In this document: positions 8,470 through 17,563 of the stretch, one piece after another
Position numbering within the stretch: position 1 is the first letter of the stretch
Layout: each line of letters starts with the position of its first letter
NCBI GenBank assembly: GCA_946886075.1
Contig: CAMPHR010000001.1
Coordinates: 62,001-126,000, forward strand
Reading direction: 5' to 3'
Origin: an uncultured Novosphingobium sp.
Lineage (GTDB): Bacteria; Pseudomonadota; Alphaproteobacteria; Sphingomonadales; Sphingomonadaceae
Length of the DNA: 64,000 nucleotides
Made by a program: the position numbers and the translations under genes
Notes under the pieces: generated by a model
Told to the model about the DNA's origin: nothing
Database searches by the model: none
Seen by the model: the letters and a program-made list of their open reading frames with translations, nothing else

Positions 8470-9648
8470 TCAGGCGTTCCCGCGTGGCTCGCGCGGCAGG
8501 CCGAGGCCCCGTTCCGCGATCAAGTTGCGCTGGATCTGGTTGGTCCCGCCGTAAATGGTGTCAGCGCGAGAGAAGAGGAACAGGTTGGGCAGTGTATCCC
8601 ACTCATACTCCGCATGCTCGCTGATCTCGCCACCCTGCCCCAGCACGTCCATGGCAAGCTCGCCCAGGTTGCGGCGCCAACTGGCCCACTGAATTTTGTA
8701 GGTCAGCGCCGCGCCGTCAATCTTGGAATGATCGGTCTGCGACAGCATGCGCAATGCGCCATAGCGCATCAGGCGCAGGCCCACTTCCGCCTTGGCAAGC
8801 CGCTGCCGGATCAGCGGATCATTCGCCGCGCCATTGGCCTTGGCCGCCGCGATGATCTCATCCAGTTCATTGCGGAAGCCCATCTGCTGGCCCAGCGTCG
8901 ACACGCCGCGCTCAAATGCCAGCAGGCCCATCGCGATCTTCCAACCGTCGCCTACCGCGCCGATCAAGCTGTCGGCCGGGCACCGCGCGTCGGTGAAGAA
9001 GGTTTCGTTGAACTCCGCATCGCCATTTATTTGGCGGATACCACGAATTTCGATACCCGGCTGGTCAATCGGCATCATCAGGAAGGTCAGGCCCTTGGGT
9101 CCCTGCGAACCTTCCTCCGTGCGCGTCACGACAAAGATCCAGTCGGAGATATGGGCAAGGCTGGTCCAGATCTTCTGGCCGTTCACCACCCATTCGCCAT
9201 CTTCAAGCCGCGCCTTGGTCCGCACGCTCGCCAGGTCCGAACCGGCATTGGGTTCCGAAAAGCCCTGGCAGAAAATAGTCTTGCCAGCAGCGATGCCGGG
9301 CAGGAAGCGCTGCTTTTGCTCCTCGGTGCCGAATGTCAGGATCGTTGGTCCGGCAAGTTCGATGCCGATATGGTTGACGCGCCCCGGAACGCCCGCGCGG
9401 GCATATTCCTCGGCAAAGATCACCTGCTGCGCCAATGTCGCGTCGCGCCCGCCCCACTGCGAGGGCCAACCGATGCAGGACCAGCGATGCTCGGCAAGCT
9501 GCTGCTCCCATTCCTTGCGCCGTTCGGGGCTGCCGGTCAGCTTGGTGACGCCCTTGATGTCGCGAAATTCGCCCGCCATCTGGCCATTCAACCAATCCGC
9601 GCACTCCTGCCGGAACAGTTCTTCTTGCCGAGAAAATCCGAGTTTCAT
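8470..9648 (-). CDS. Acyl-CoA dehydrogenase, large-subunit type
   Basis: 392 residues. FAD/substrate motifs include FSEPNAGSDLAS near 130, IWTSLAH near 160 and the C-terminal IYGGTNQIQRNLIAERGLG. It is paired, with a 4-bp overlap, with a second acyl-CoA dehydrogenase of 352 residues. Such adjacent unequal pairs often form alpha2beta2 enzymes, as in actinobacterial steroid side-chain degradation (ChsE1-ChsE2), acting on bulky or branched acyl-CoAs. I infer the same here. Confidence 0.9.
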   Translation of the reverse strand: MKLGFSRQEELFRQECADWLNGQMAGEFRDIKGVTKLTGSPERRKEWEQQLAEHRWSCIGWPSQWGGRDATLAQQVIFAEEYARAGVPGRVNHIGIELAGPTILTFGTEEQKQRFLPGIAAGKTIFCQGFSEPNAGSDLASVRTKARLEDGEWVVNGQKIWTSLAHISDWIFVVTRTEEGSQGPKGLTFLMMPIDQPGIEIRGIRQINGDAEFNETFFTDARCPADSLIGAVGDGWKIAMGLLAFERGVSTLGQQMGFRNELDEIIAAAKANGAANDPLIRQRLAKAEVGLRLMRYGALRMLSQTDHSKIDGAALTYKIQWASWRRNLGELAMDVLGQGGEISEHAEYEWDTLPNLFLFSRADTIYGGTNQIQRNLIAERGLGLPREPRGNA

Positions 9649-10703
9649 GCCGCTTCTCCCAGGATCATCGTGGCGATCTTTTCACGATGCCAAACATTAT
9701 TGCCCAGCATAGTCTGCAGCGCGCGAGCGCGCTTGAAGAACAGATGCGCGTCATGCTCCCAGGTAAAACCGATGCCGCCATGCAGCTGGATCATGTCACC
9801 GGCGCAGCGGAAATAGGTGTCGGTGGCAAAGGATTTGGCGGCATGGATGGCCATCTCTGCCTCTTCGGCACCCTCGTCCACAGCGCAGGCGGCCCAATAG
9901 ACGGCCGACCGCGCTTGCTCGATCTCGATCATCATGTCCGCCAGCCTGTGCTTATAGGCTTGGAACGACCCGATCGGCCGCCCGAACTGGACGCGCTCCT
10001 TGGAATATTCGACGGTTCGATCAAGGCACGCCTGCGCGCCGCCCAGCGCCTCCGCCGCCGCTGCGATGAAGGCCGCGCGATGGACAGCGGCCAGCGCGGC
10101 TTCGGGATCTGCGAGCCGTTCAGCCGCCACATTGTCCAGTTTCACATGCGCGAGTGGACGGGTCTGATCCATGCTCGTCTGGCCCGTCACGTTGACGCCC
10201 GGCGCATCGGCCCGGACGATCCAGACCTGCCGCATGTCGGTCACCACGAACATGTCGCCAGCAGCGCCATGAGCCACGAAGCGCGATCCGCCTGTCAGCC
10301 GGTCGCCATCGGACTGAATGTCTGCGCCGTAGAAATAACCGCCGATCGTCTCTCCAGAGATCAGGCGAGGCAGCCACTCCTCCTGCTGCTCCGCAGTGCC
10401 CCCCGCTGCGATCGCCTGAGCCGCTTGCACAAGACTGCTCAGCATAGGCAGTGCCGCCACCTGAGCGCCCGCCGCTTCAGCGATGATCGCCAACTCGACC
10501 ATGCCAAGACCCGCGCCGCCAGCGCTCTCCGGAAGCCCGATCCCGGAGAGGCCCAGCTCTTGGCAGAATGCCTGCCAAAGCGCCCGGTCTACACCGTCGC
10601 CCGCCATCGCCTTGCGCGTGCGCTCACTGATGGCATTTTCCGCGAAGAAGCTGCGCGCCGTCTCCGCGATCATCTGTTGTTCGTCGGTAAATGCGAATTC
10701 CAT
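9645..10703 (-). CDS. Acyl-CoA dehydrogenase, small-subunit type
   Basis: 352 residues, shorter than typical homotetrameric enzymes. The N-terminal part reads FAFTDEQQMIAETARSFF, and the C-terminal active-site region reads LHGGIGFTWEHDAHLFFKRA, where the Glu in TWEHD is the usual catalytic-base position of small-subunit partners. The start is coupled by ATGA overlap to the large-subunit gene downstream. It follows a 226-bp spacer that holds an AT-rich region and a dyad, so a promoter may drive the 10703-6818 block separately. Confidence 0.88.
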   Translation of the reverse strand: MEFAFTDEQQMIAETARSFFAENAISERTRKAMAGDGVDRALWQAFCQELGLSGIGLPESAGGAGLGMVELAIIAEAAGAQVAALPMLSSLVQAAQAIAAGGTAEQQEEWLPRLISGETIGGYFYGADIQSDGDRLTGGSRFVAHGAAGDMFVVTDMRQVWIVRADAPGVNVTGQTSMDQTRPLAHVKLDNVAAERLADPEAALAAVHRAAFIAAAAEALGGAQACLDRTVEYSKERVQFGRPIGSFQAYKHRLADMMIEIEQARSAVYWAACAVDEGAEEAEMAIHAAKSFATDTYFRCAGDMIQLHGGIGFTWEHDAHLFFKRARALQTMLGNNVWHREKIATMILGEAA

Positions 10704-10764
10704 CTCGGCCGCCTTTTATCATGTGGCGGAAATCCTGCCCCGGCATTCAACGGGACAGGTCGAT

Positions 10765-10786
10765 CAGCCCGTCACCTGACGGGCTG
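10765..10786. terminator. Perfect GC-rich hairpin between the Lrp gene and the acyl-CoA dehydrogenase gene
   Basis: CAGCCCGTC (10765-10773) and GACGGGCTG (10778-10786) form a perfect 9-bp stem with a 4-nt loop. No T-run follows on either strand, so it may be a transcription pause or a processing site rather than a true terminator. Confidence 0.35.
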
Positions 10787-10883
10787 CGCTCTCCTGCCAT
10801 TGACGGCTGACATGCCCATGCTGCCGCTTGCCGTCCTCACATCGTGCTATATCAGCTTATTTGCCTTTTCAAGCACGCATATG

Positions 10884-10909
10884 CGGAATTTTGAAATAAT
10901 TAAATTCCG
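10884..10909. promoter_or_regulatory. AT-rich inverted repeat, candidate operator
   Basis: CGGAATTT (10884-10891) and AAATTCCG (10902-10909) are perfect inverted arms separated by 10 bp, one helical turn. It lies between the 3' end of the tandem Lrp genes and the start of the dehydrogenase block, in the only AT-rich stretch of the area. The layout suits a dimeric regulator, with Lrp/AsnC the obvious candidate from context. Confidence 0.45.
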
Positions 10910-10929
10910 AACTTCATTGTTCATATGGA

Positions 10930-11415
10930 TCAAAGGCTGCTTACGGTCTGGGCATCCGTGATACGCACCACCCGATTGCTGAACTTCACAGTCCTGACCG
11001 CGAGCGAGGTTTCCACATGGTTCACCCCCTCCATCGCCAAGATCTGCCCCGAAGCCATCTTGTGCAGGTTGTCCAGGTCATCATACAGGCACGTCGCCAT
11101 GATATTGCACGGCCCCAGCGTGGTCATCACCGCCTTCACCAGCGGAATATGCGCAATGTCGCGCGCGATCTGCCGGACATGGCCGACATCAGCCTGAACC
11201 GCGATGAAGGCCACATTGGTTGCCTTTTCCAGCTTCAGACCCGTAAGCGCGGTGAAGGCGATCAGCTTTTCCTGCTGCAACCGCTTGATGCGGCCCCGCA
11301 CCGTACCCTCGTTCACGCCCAGATCCGCCGCGATCTTGCGGTTGGAGACGCGCGCGTCCTGCGCCAGTATAGCGATCAGTTGATGATCGAGTTCGTCCAG
11401 GTCGGGCTTTTTCAT
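10930..11415 (-). CDS. Lrp/AsnC family transcriptional regulator
   Basis: 161 residues. The N-terminal winged HTH (LDELDHQLIAILAQDARVSN, then NEGTVRGRIKRLQ) is followed by an RAM/ligand-binding domain. It overlaps the second Lrp gene by ATGA, so two different Lrp/AsnC proteins are made together and could form hetero-oligomers. Probable targets are the operon genes on either side. The effector is unknown and may be an amino acid or a pathway acid. Confidence 0.88.
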   Translation of the reverse strand: MKKPDLDELDHQLIAILAQDARVSNRKIAADLGVNEGTVRGRIKRLQQEKLIAFTALTGLKLEKATNVAFIAVQADVGHVRQIARDIAHIPLVKAVMTTLGPCNIMATCLYDDLDNLHKMASGQILAMEGVNHVETSLAVRTVKFSNRVVRITDAQTVSSL

Positions 11416-11891
11416 GCGAGCCTCCGGCGATCGATCGGCGCGGTGTCCAGGCCATAGCGGACGATGTCGAGCCCAATCGCGGGCGTCATCGATCGAATGC
11501 CCGCCACCTTGGACAAGCGATCCGTTATCAGCGCGGGCAGCTCGTCAATGTCATGGAGCGTGATGAGCAGGCTGATCTCGTAATTTCCGGTTACCAGATG
11601 CGCAGCGAAGACTTCAGGAAAAATAGCGAGTTCTTCTGCAACGTCCAAGGCAGGCCGCCCACTCACCTGGACCGCCAGGTGTATGAGGACATGATATCCA
11701 TGCACCGCGAAGTCGGACACGGCGACCACGCGCAGCATGCCCGCATCCTCCATCCGCCGGATGCGCGTGGAAACGGTGGAAGCAATCAGGTTGAGGGATT
11801 CCGCGATCTGCTGATTGGTGGCGCGGCCATTCTGCCGCAGCTGTTCGACAATCTTCCGGTCCGTCTCATCGAACGCAAAAGTCTCACTCAT
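11412..11891 (-). CDS. Lrp/AsnC family transcriptional regulator (second of tandem pair)
   Basis: 159 residues from ATG 11891. A TTG at 11903 gives a longer form but has its AGAGG immediately adjacent, which is too close. The HTH is FDETDRKIVEQLRQNGRATN, then ASTVSTRIRRME; the C-terminal half is an RAM-type domain. Its sequence differs clearly from its partner, so this is an old duplication or a recruited pair. It follows the MFS transporter stop by a few bases. Confidence 0.87.
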   Translation of the reverse strand: MSETFAFDETDRKIVEQLRQNGRATNQQIAESLNLIASTVSTRIRRMEDAGMLRVVAVSDFAVHGYHVLIHLAVQVSGRPALDVAEELAIFPEVFAAHLVTGNYEISLLITLHDIDELPALITDRLSKVAGIRSMTPAIGLDIVRYGLDTAPIDRRRLA

Positions 11892-11899
11892 ATATTCGC

Positions 11900-13204
11900 T
11901 CAACCTCTTTCTGACGCCACTCTTGCCAGCAAAGGGTCAGAAGGTCGAATCGAAACAGCATCGTCCAGTCTTGATCGGTCCCGTTCGACCCGGCTCGCCG
12001 CCGCCCAGCCGAGCAGCGCCGACAGGAAGCCGAATGGGATGATCAGGGTCAGCGCCATGCGAAGCGACGCCGCATCATGGCCCAGCATCTGGCTGATCCA
12101 CCCGGTCGCCCAAGGCCCGACGAAGAAACCGAGCAGCGTGGTGACCGCCAGGAACAGCGCCGTCGATGCGGCACGGATGCGCGCAGGCAGCATATATTGC
12201 AGCGTGGCGATGAAGCCGACGGACCAGCCGCCGCCGAGCAGACCAGCCGGTATCGCCGCCAACCGCGCCATGCCGAAGCTGCTCGCCCAGCTCGACATCA
12301 GTATCGCGCACGTCGCAGCGCCGAGCGCCAGCGCCGCCAGCCGCGATGGCCAGATCATGCTCCGCTTGGCAAGTCGATCAGAGAGCAGGCCGAACAGCAG
12401 CATGCCGACGAGCCCGGACAGCCCGAAGTTGATCGCAAAGGCTGACTTTACCGCCACAGGATCAAGCCCATAGGCACGCGTGAACAGCTCCGGTCCCCAA
12501 AAGCCGAAGGAGACGCCCGACAGCACGCCAAACCCAAAGGCGAACATCATCAGCAGATAGGCCGGGCTCCGCGCGAGGCACCCCATCAGCTGGCCGAGCG
12601 GCATTGCCGACACCTGCTCTCCACCCGTGCCACTACGGCGCGGCTCCTGGATCAGCAGCAGCGCACCAAGACCCAGCAGAACCCCAATCGCACCCATGCT
12701 ATGGAACGCCATGCGCCAGTCATGCGCAGCCGCAATCGCTGGCCCGCCCGCCTGCCCTGCAATCTGCCCCACATAAGCCGCAAGTCCCAATATCGCGAAG
12801 GCAAGTCCGCGCCGCTCAGCCCGGAAATAGTCGGAGAGCAGAGAATAGGCCGGGGCGACGAAGGCCGCCTCCCCCACGCCAACCCCGACCCGCGCCAGCG
12901 TCAAAGTGACAGGACCCGTTGCAAGACCGGTGGCAACCGTCGCCGCGCTCCACAGGATGCATCCCGCCGCGATGATCCGCACACGCGACGTGCGATCCGC
13001 CAGCCGCGCGAAGGGCACGCCCAGCACCACGTAGAGCAGCACGAAGGCAGGGCCCATCAACATGCCCATCATCGCGTCACCGATGCCGAACTCAGCCTTG
13101 ATCGGGCCGATCAAACCGGTGATCAGGTAGCGGTCGGCATAGTTGACGATGTAGATCGCCAGCAGCATCGCCAGCACGACCCACGGGTTGGAAGCAGGGC
13201 GCAT
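11900..13204 (-). CDS. MFS transporter
   Basis: 434 residues with twelve predicted hydrophobic segments. The start MRPASNPW at 13204 places the first helix correctly. The motif-A-like FARLADRTSRVRII is in the loop after helix 2. The sequence most resembles the spinster-like/aromatic-acid MFS groups. It lies between SDR and Lrp genes in the catabolic operon, so uptake of the pathway substrate (or export) across the inner membrane is the likely role, with the TonB receptor at 20541 as outer-membrane counterpart. Confidence 0.87.
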   Translation of the reverse strand: MRPASNPWVVLAMLLAIYIVNYADRYLITGLIGPIKAEFGIGDAMMGMLMGPAFVLLYVVLGVPFARLADRTSRVRIIAAGCILWSAATVATGLATGPVTLTLARVGVGVGEAAFVAPAYSLLSDYFRAERRGLAFAILGLAAYVGQIAGQAGGPAIAAAHDWRMAFHSMGAIGVLLGLGALLLIQEPRRSGTGGEQVSAMPLGQLMGCLARSPAYLLMMFAFGFGVLSGVSFGFWGPELFTRAYGLDPVAVKSAFAINFGLSGLVGMLLFGLLSDRLAKRSMIWPSRLAALALGAATCAILMSSWASSFGMARLAAIPAGLLGGGWSVGFIATLQYMLPARIRAASTALFLAVTTLLGFFVGPWATGWISQMLGHDAASLRMALTLIIPFGFLSALLGWAAASRVERDRSRLDDAVSIRPSDPLLARVASERG

Positions 13205-13209
13205 CTCTG

Positions 13210-13968
13210 TCAGTCTCGCAACAGCGAGCCGCCATTGACGTGCCACAGCTGACCGTTGACCCATTCGCCATCGTCGGACGCCAGGAACGCGACCGCACCG
13301 GCTATATCGTCGGGCTGGCCCAGGCGGCGGTGCGGCAAATTCTCCAGCATCCCATCCACATAGTCCTGCGTCAGATGCTGCGCGACCGCTTCGGTCAGCA
13401 CGACGCCGGGGCAGATGCCATTGGCGCGGATGCCCTGCTTCCCGAACTTGCGGGCGACATGTCGGACGAGAGCATGCAGCGCATTTTTCGTCATCGGATA
13501 AGCGACCTGCAATGGATTGCCCGAGATCGCAGCGCCAGAAGAAGTGTAGATCATCGCCCCGCCACCACGCTCCAGCAGCACCGGCAGAGCGGCTTGCGTT
13601 GCGAGGAAGTGGCTCTTGGCATTGATGGCAAAGGAACGGTCCAGCACCTCTTCGGAGCAGTTCAGCACATCAATGTCGCCTTCGGTGCCGCCCGCTAGAT
13701 TGCTGTGGTAAAAGTCGAGCCGTCCAAACTCGGACAAGGCGGCCTCAACGATTGCCGCCTGTGACGCTGCCTTGGTTCCATCAAGCACCACGCCGATGGC
13801 CCGGCCGCCCTCCTCGCGGATCGCCCGCGCGGTCTCTTGCGCCCACTCGCCCATGATGTCGCCGATCACGACCGACGCGCCTTCGGCCACCAGCCGCCGC
13901 GCAGTTGCCGCACCGATGCCGCGCCCGCCGCCCGCGACGATCCCCGCCTTGCCTTCCAATCCGCGCAT
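13210..13968 (-). CDS. SDR family oxidoreductase
   Basis: 252 residues from ATG 13968; the frame continues upstream without good homology. GGGRGIGAA at residues 12-20 binds NAD(P). The active-site Tyr sits in YPMTKNALH near 158, a normal YxxxK. The C-terminal GEWVNGQLWHVNGG is typical of classical FabG-like SDRs. It is 17 bp from the amidase start and 5 bp from the MFS start. Substrate unknown. Confidence 0.87.
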   Translation of the reverse strand: MRGLEGKAGIVAGGGRGIGAATARRLVAEGASVVIGDIMGEWAQETARAIREEGGRAIGVVLDGTKAASQAAIVEAALSEFGRLDFYHSNLAGGTEGDIDVLNCSEEVLDRSFAINAKSHFLATQAALPVLLERGGGAMIYTSSGAAISGNPLQVAYPMTKNALHALVRHVARKFGKQGIRANGICPGVVLTEAVAQHLTQDYVDGMLENLPHRRLGQPDDIAGAVAFLASDDGEWVNGQLWHVNGGSLLRD

Positions 13969-13985
13969 CACATTCTCCAAATATC

Positions 13986-15494
13986 TTAAATGGCTGGACG
14001 CCTGTTCTTCCACGGCGCGGCGCTTTCCAGCTGCCCGGCGAGCCTGAACAGTGTGGCCTCGTCGCCATAGCGGCCAGTGAACATCACCCCGATCGGCACG
14101 CCCGTCGATGACATGGCGAGCGGCACCGACATGGCGGGCTGTCCTGTCATGTTGGCCACTTGGGTGAAGGGCGAGAAGACCGCCGCGCGTTGTCCCCACG
14201 CAGCAAAATCGACGTCAGGCGTCAGGTTGATCTGCCCCAGCTTCAGCGGCGGGGCGGCCAATGTCGGCGACAGGATCACATCATAATTCGCCATGAACTG
14301 AGCCATGGTGATCGCCGCCGTTTGAAGCGTGCTGTTCGCCCGGGCGAAGTCCATGCCGGTCGCCTTCTGCCCATAGCCGACAAAGCCCAGCGTAATCGGC
14401 TCCAGCACGTCCGGCCCAATCGGGATGCCGGTCGCCTTGGCGCGATCCATCATGTCCGCAGCCACGGATGATCCGATCAACACGAAGCTCGCCGCCCCCA
14501 TCGCGGCGGTATCGAGCTTGGGCGCTGCTTCCTCGACATGATGGCCCAGGCTCTCGCACAGCCGCGCCGCCTTGCGCGCTGCCTCCACGCATTCCGTATC
14601 GACCGGCGATCCCGTCGGCGCGTTCAGCATCAACGCTATCCGCAACCGGCCGGGCGCCTTCCCGACTTGCGACAGGAAAGTCTCGCCCGGCGTGGGCGCG
14701 GCATAGCGGCTCCCCGGCTCCGGCCCCTGCGTCGCATCCAATATGGCAGCGGAATCGCGGACACTGCGCGTGACGGCATGATGGACCGACAATCCACCCC
14801 AGCCCTCCGTGCGGGGCGGCCCCATCGGCACCCGTCCCCGGCTCGGCTTTAGCCCGAACAGTCCGCAACAGGACGCCGGAATCCGGATCGACCCGCCGCC
14901 GTCGGTCGCATGGGCTGCCGGGAGCACTCCCGCCGCCACCGCCGCCGCAGCGCCACCGGACGATCCGCCCGTGATCCGGCTCACGTCCCACGGGTTGCGC
15001 GTGTCGCCGGTCAGCTTGTTCTCGGTCGTGCCGGTCAGGCCGAGCTCGGGCACAGTCGTCTTGCCGAAGATGACAAAGCCAGCCTTCTCGATGCGGCGGA
15101 CCAGCTCCGACGTCACCTCGGGCTTGTAACCCTTGAAGAAGCGGCTGCCATTTTCCGTCGGCAGCCCCGCGATATAGGTGTTGAGGTCCTTCAGCAGCCA
15201 GGGAACGCCACTGAACGGTCCTTGCGGCAGGCCCCTGGCGATTGCCGCGCGGCCATAGTCATAATGTTTCTGCGCAAGGAAGTTGAACCGCAGATTCAGC
15301 GCCTCCGCTTTGCCGATCGCAGCGTCCAGCAACTCGCCAGCCGAAACCTGCTTCCTGGCCACGAGTTCAGCCAAACCCAGCGCGTCATAATCGCCAAGCG
15401 GGTCGGAACGCCGCGCTGCCTCGGCCGCTCCGGCAACCCCGACCAGCGCTGCCGCGCCGACAGTCGCCATGCTTTCCCGGCGTGTCATGTTCAT
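13986..15494 (-). CDS. Amidase (amidase-signature family), probably Tat-exported
   Basis: 502 residues. The N-terminus MTRRESMATVGAAALVGVAG is a Tat-like signal. The Ser-Ser-Lys triad is visible: Lys in VPWLLKDLN near residue 97, Ser in ITGGSSGGAAAAVAAG near 175, and Ser in DGGGSIRIPAS near 199. It hydrolyses an amide (or ester) bond, presumably in the periplasm if the signal is functional. Being inside the Rieske/acyl-CoA cluster suggests that the pathway substrate carries an amide or ester. Confidence 0.9.
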   Translation of the reverse strand: MNMTRRESMATVGAAALVGVAGAAEAARRSDPLGDYDALGLAELVARKQVSAGELLDAAIGKAEALNLRFNFLAQKHYDYGRAAIARGLPQGPFSGVPWLLKDLNTYIAGLPTENGSRFFKGYKPEVTSELVRRIEKAGFVIFGKTTVPELGLTGTTENKLTGDTRNPWDVSRITGGSSGGAAAAVAAGVLPAAHATDGGGSIRIPASCCGLFGLKPSRGRVPMGPPRTEGWGGLSVHHAVTRSVRDSAAILDATQGPEPGSRYAAPTPGETFLSQVGKAPGRLRIALMLNAPTGSPVDTECVEAARKAARLCESLGHHVEEAAPKLDTAAMGAASFVLIGSSVAADMMDRAKATGIPIGPDVLEPITLGFVGYGQKATGMDFARANSTLQTAAITMAQFMANYDVILSPTLAAPPLKLGQINLTPDVDFAAWGQRAAVFSPFTQVANMTGQPAMSVPLAMSSTGVPIGVMFTGRYGDEATLFRLAGQLESAAPWKNRRPAI

Positions 15495-15564
15495 CCCTTA
15501 CCTCTCCAGCGCGCCTTGATGTGATCCCCGTTCCACTTCTCGGGAACGGAATTATCCGATGCGC

Positions 15565-16659
15565 TTACGCCGCATCCTGATCCGCATAATAGCGCGCATA
15601 ATATTTGCGGAACTGCGGGATTGGCCCGTCGCCATCGCAGATGATCGGGTTGGGCTCGAACTTCTGCCGGTCCCATACGACCTTGTCCTGATCGAACTGC
15701 TTGCAAATGTCGCGGATGATCGCCTTGGCGACGCCTGCGCGCTCGCCCTCTGCCTGCGCCTTGGGCTGGGTGAAGCAGAAGCGGACATGGACATGGTCCA
15801 GCTCAACCGGCGCCAGACAAGCAACCAGCAGCGTCTCGGAAATACCGGTGAAGCGCGTCCAGCTCTGCCCCGGGCCCATCGTGTCATAGCTGATGCAGCC
15901 ATCGACCTCGCCCCAAGGCGTGCCCATCTTGGCCTTGACGTCCGCGCCCCGGCCCCAATCGCCCCAGCGCAGTTCGCCCAACGGCACATTGGCAGTGCCG
16001 TGGATGAAGCGGAAATGCGCGACGTCCACGCCATTTTCGGCCATGTTCTGGAGCGAACCCCAGACATTCCACTCATGAACCTCGTAATCGGTCCATTCAG
16101 GATCGCTGGCCTCGGGCAGCACGGCCACTTCGAACAGCGGCGCGACATCCTGCGGGTGGTACCAGGCCCAAATGAAACGATTGGCTTCGGTAATGTGCCA
16201 GTTGCGCGTGCACTTGCGCTTCACCTGCGGCGGGATATTGCGGGCGTAGGGGACCTCCTTCACCACCGCCTCGTCGCCATCATAGCGCCAGGCGTGGAAC
16301 GGGCATTCCAGCAGATTGCCATGCACCTTGCCGCCATGGCCCATATGAGCACCCAGGTGCTTGCAATAGGCGTCGAGCATGCGGACCTTGCCATCCTCAC
16401 CGCGCCAGATCGCCAGATCCTGCGAGAAATAGCGCAGCGGCTTGACCTCGCCGACCTGCAATTCGGACGAGAGCAGCAGCGGATACCAGCCAAAGGGGAT
16501 GCCGATGTCCAGATTGCGCTCCTTGATGGAGGCGCGATCCTTCACCTCGGCCAGCCGCCAGTCGAGCAGGTCCTGCCCTTTGAGCTTTTCAAGGATCTGC
16601 CACACGGCGACAGGCGGGGTGCGCGCATCGGTGGCGGCGCTGGTTTCGGGGTTGGACAT
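15565..16659 (-). CDS. Rieske non-haem iron oxygenase (KshA-like oxygenase component)
   Basis: 364 residues. The Rieske [2Fe-2S] centre is C99-x-H101 and C119-x-x-H122. The mononuclear iron site is D212-VAH215-FRFI-H220. Length and the WYP and CPFHAW segments resemble 3-ketosteroid 9alpha-hydroxylase-type and other terminal oxygenases. No ferredoxin or reductase gene is in the cluster, so electron donors must come from elsewhere. An SD (GGAGC) precedes ATG 16659. It probably hydroxylates a ring or a CoA-linked intermediate; the substrate is not deducible. Confidence 0.92.
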   Translation of the reverse strand: MSNPETSAATDARTPPVAVWQILEKLKGQDLLDWRLAEVKDRASIKERNLDIGIPFGWYPLLLSSELQVGEVKPLRYFSQDLAIWRGEDGKVRMLDAYCKHLGAHMGHGGKVHGNLLECPFHAWRYDGDEAVVKEVPYARNIPPQVKRKCTRNWHITEANRFIWAWYHPQDVAPLFEVAVLPEASDPEWTDYEVHEWNVWGSLQNMAENGVDVAHFRFIHGTANVPLGELRWGDWGRGADVKAKMGTPWGEVDGCISYDTMGPGQSWTRFTGISETLLVACLAPVELDHVHVRFCFTQPKAQAEGERAGVAKAIIRDICKQFDQDKVVWDRQKFEPNPIICDGDGPIPQFRKYYARYYADQDAA

Positions 16660-16681
16660 GGGAAAGCTCCGTCAGATTATT

Positions 16682-17548
16682 TTAAAGGCCAAAGACCTTG
16701 ATGGCGTTTTCACGCAGGAATTTCGGCCAGACTTCATCCTTGAAGGGCACATTCTGCATGTCGCTGAAGATGCGCTCCAGGCTGAGACCCATCGGGAAAT
16801 ATCCGGCGTAGATGATCTTGTCCGCGCCGCGCGTATTCGCGTAGTCGATGATCGCCTTGGGATAATGTTTTGGCGCGAAGGCGCTGGTCGAATAATAAAG
16901 GTTCGGCCATTTCAGCATCAGCTTGACCGCCAAAGCCTCCCACGGCTCCGCGCCATGACGCATCACGACTTTCAGGTCAGGGAAGAACCAGCACACCTCG
17001 TCCAGATGCTCGACCTTTTGCGTCTCCATCGGAATACGCGGCCCCGGAATGCCCGCATTCAGTAGCACCGGCAGGCCCAGTTCAGCAGCGACGGTATAGA
17101 GCGGGAACATATATTTATGATTGATCGCCACCTGCGGCAGCGTGCCCGCCGGAAAAACGCTGATCGCCGACAGGCCCACCTCGGCATGGATGCGCTTGAT
17201 CCGCTTCACTTCCTCCATGCCCTTGTTCGGGTCGCACGGCAGGTCGAAGAAGAAGCGATCGCCATACATCTCCTTGGCGCGATAGGATGTTGCATTGCCG
17301 TTCCAACCGACCAGCGCCTTGTCGATGCCATATTGGTCCATCTGCTCGACGGTCCAGGACACGAAGTCATCAACCTTGCCGGTCTGCGGAATGTCCTTGA
17401 ACATGTACTGAGCGGGCATCGCAAATTGCTGGAGCGTCTGCTGATCCTTGATCAGCGGACGGAAAGGATCGAACCAGGCGGAACGGTCTTCCGCCTCCGG
17501 AATGCCCAGCATGCAATCGATTATCTTTATGTCCTTGGGCATGCCCAT
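16682..17548 (-). CDS. Amidohydrolase_2-like protein with degenerate metal site
   Basis: 288 residues with a TIM-barrel fold of the amidohydrolase_2 (ACMSD/decarboxylase) superfamily: VGWNGNATSYRAKE, LSAISVFPAGTLPQ and a late VVMRHGAEPWEA. The usual first-strand HxH is replaced by IIDCMLGIPE, and the terminal GSDFP-type Asp motif is replaced by YAGYFPMGLS. One histidine (RHGAEPW) remains. It may therefore be metal-free or have changed chemistry. It sits between the acyl-CoA synthetase and the Rieske oxygenase with 15- and 22-bp gaps. Confidence 0.83.
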   Translation of the reverse strand: MGMPKDIKIIDCMLGIPEAEDRSAWFDPFRPLIKDQQTLQQFAMPAQYMFKDIPQTGKVDDFVSWTVEQMDQYGIDKALVGWNGNATSYRAKEMYGDRFFFDLPCDPNKGMEEVKRIKRIHAEVGLSAISVFPAGTLPQVAINHKYMFPLYTVAAELGLPVLLNAGIPGPRIPMETQKVEHLDEVCWFFPDLKVVMRHGAEPWEALAVKLMLKWPNLYYSTSAFAPKHYPKAIIDYANTRGADKIIYAGYFPMGLSLERIFSDMQNVPFKDEVWPKFLRENAIKVFGL

Positions 17549-17563
17549 GGGAAACTCTCCTGT

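Noticed and set aside
8380..11000. Long + strand frames opposite the acyl-CoA dehydrogenases
   Set aside because: Shadows of the - strand frames; Arg/His-rich translations without domains.
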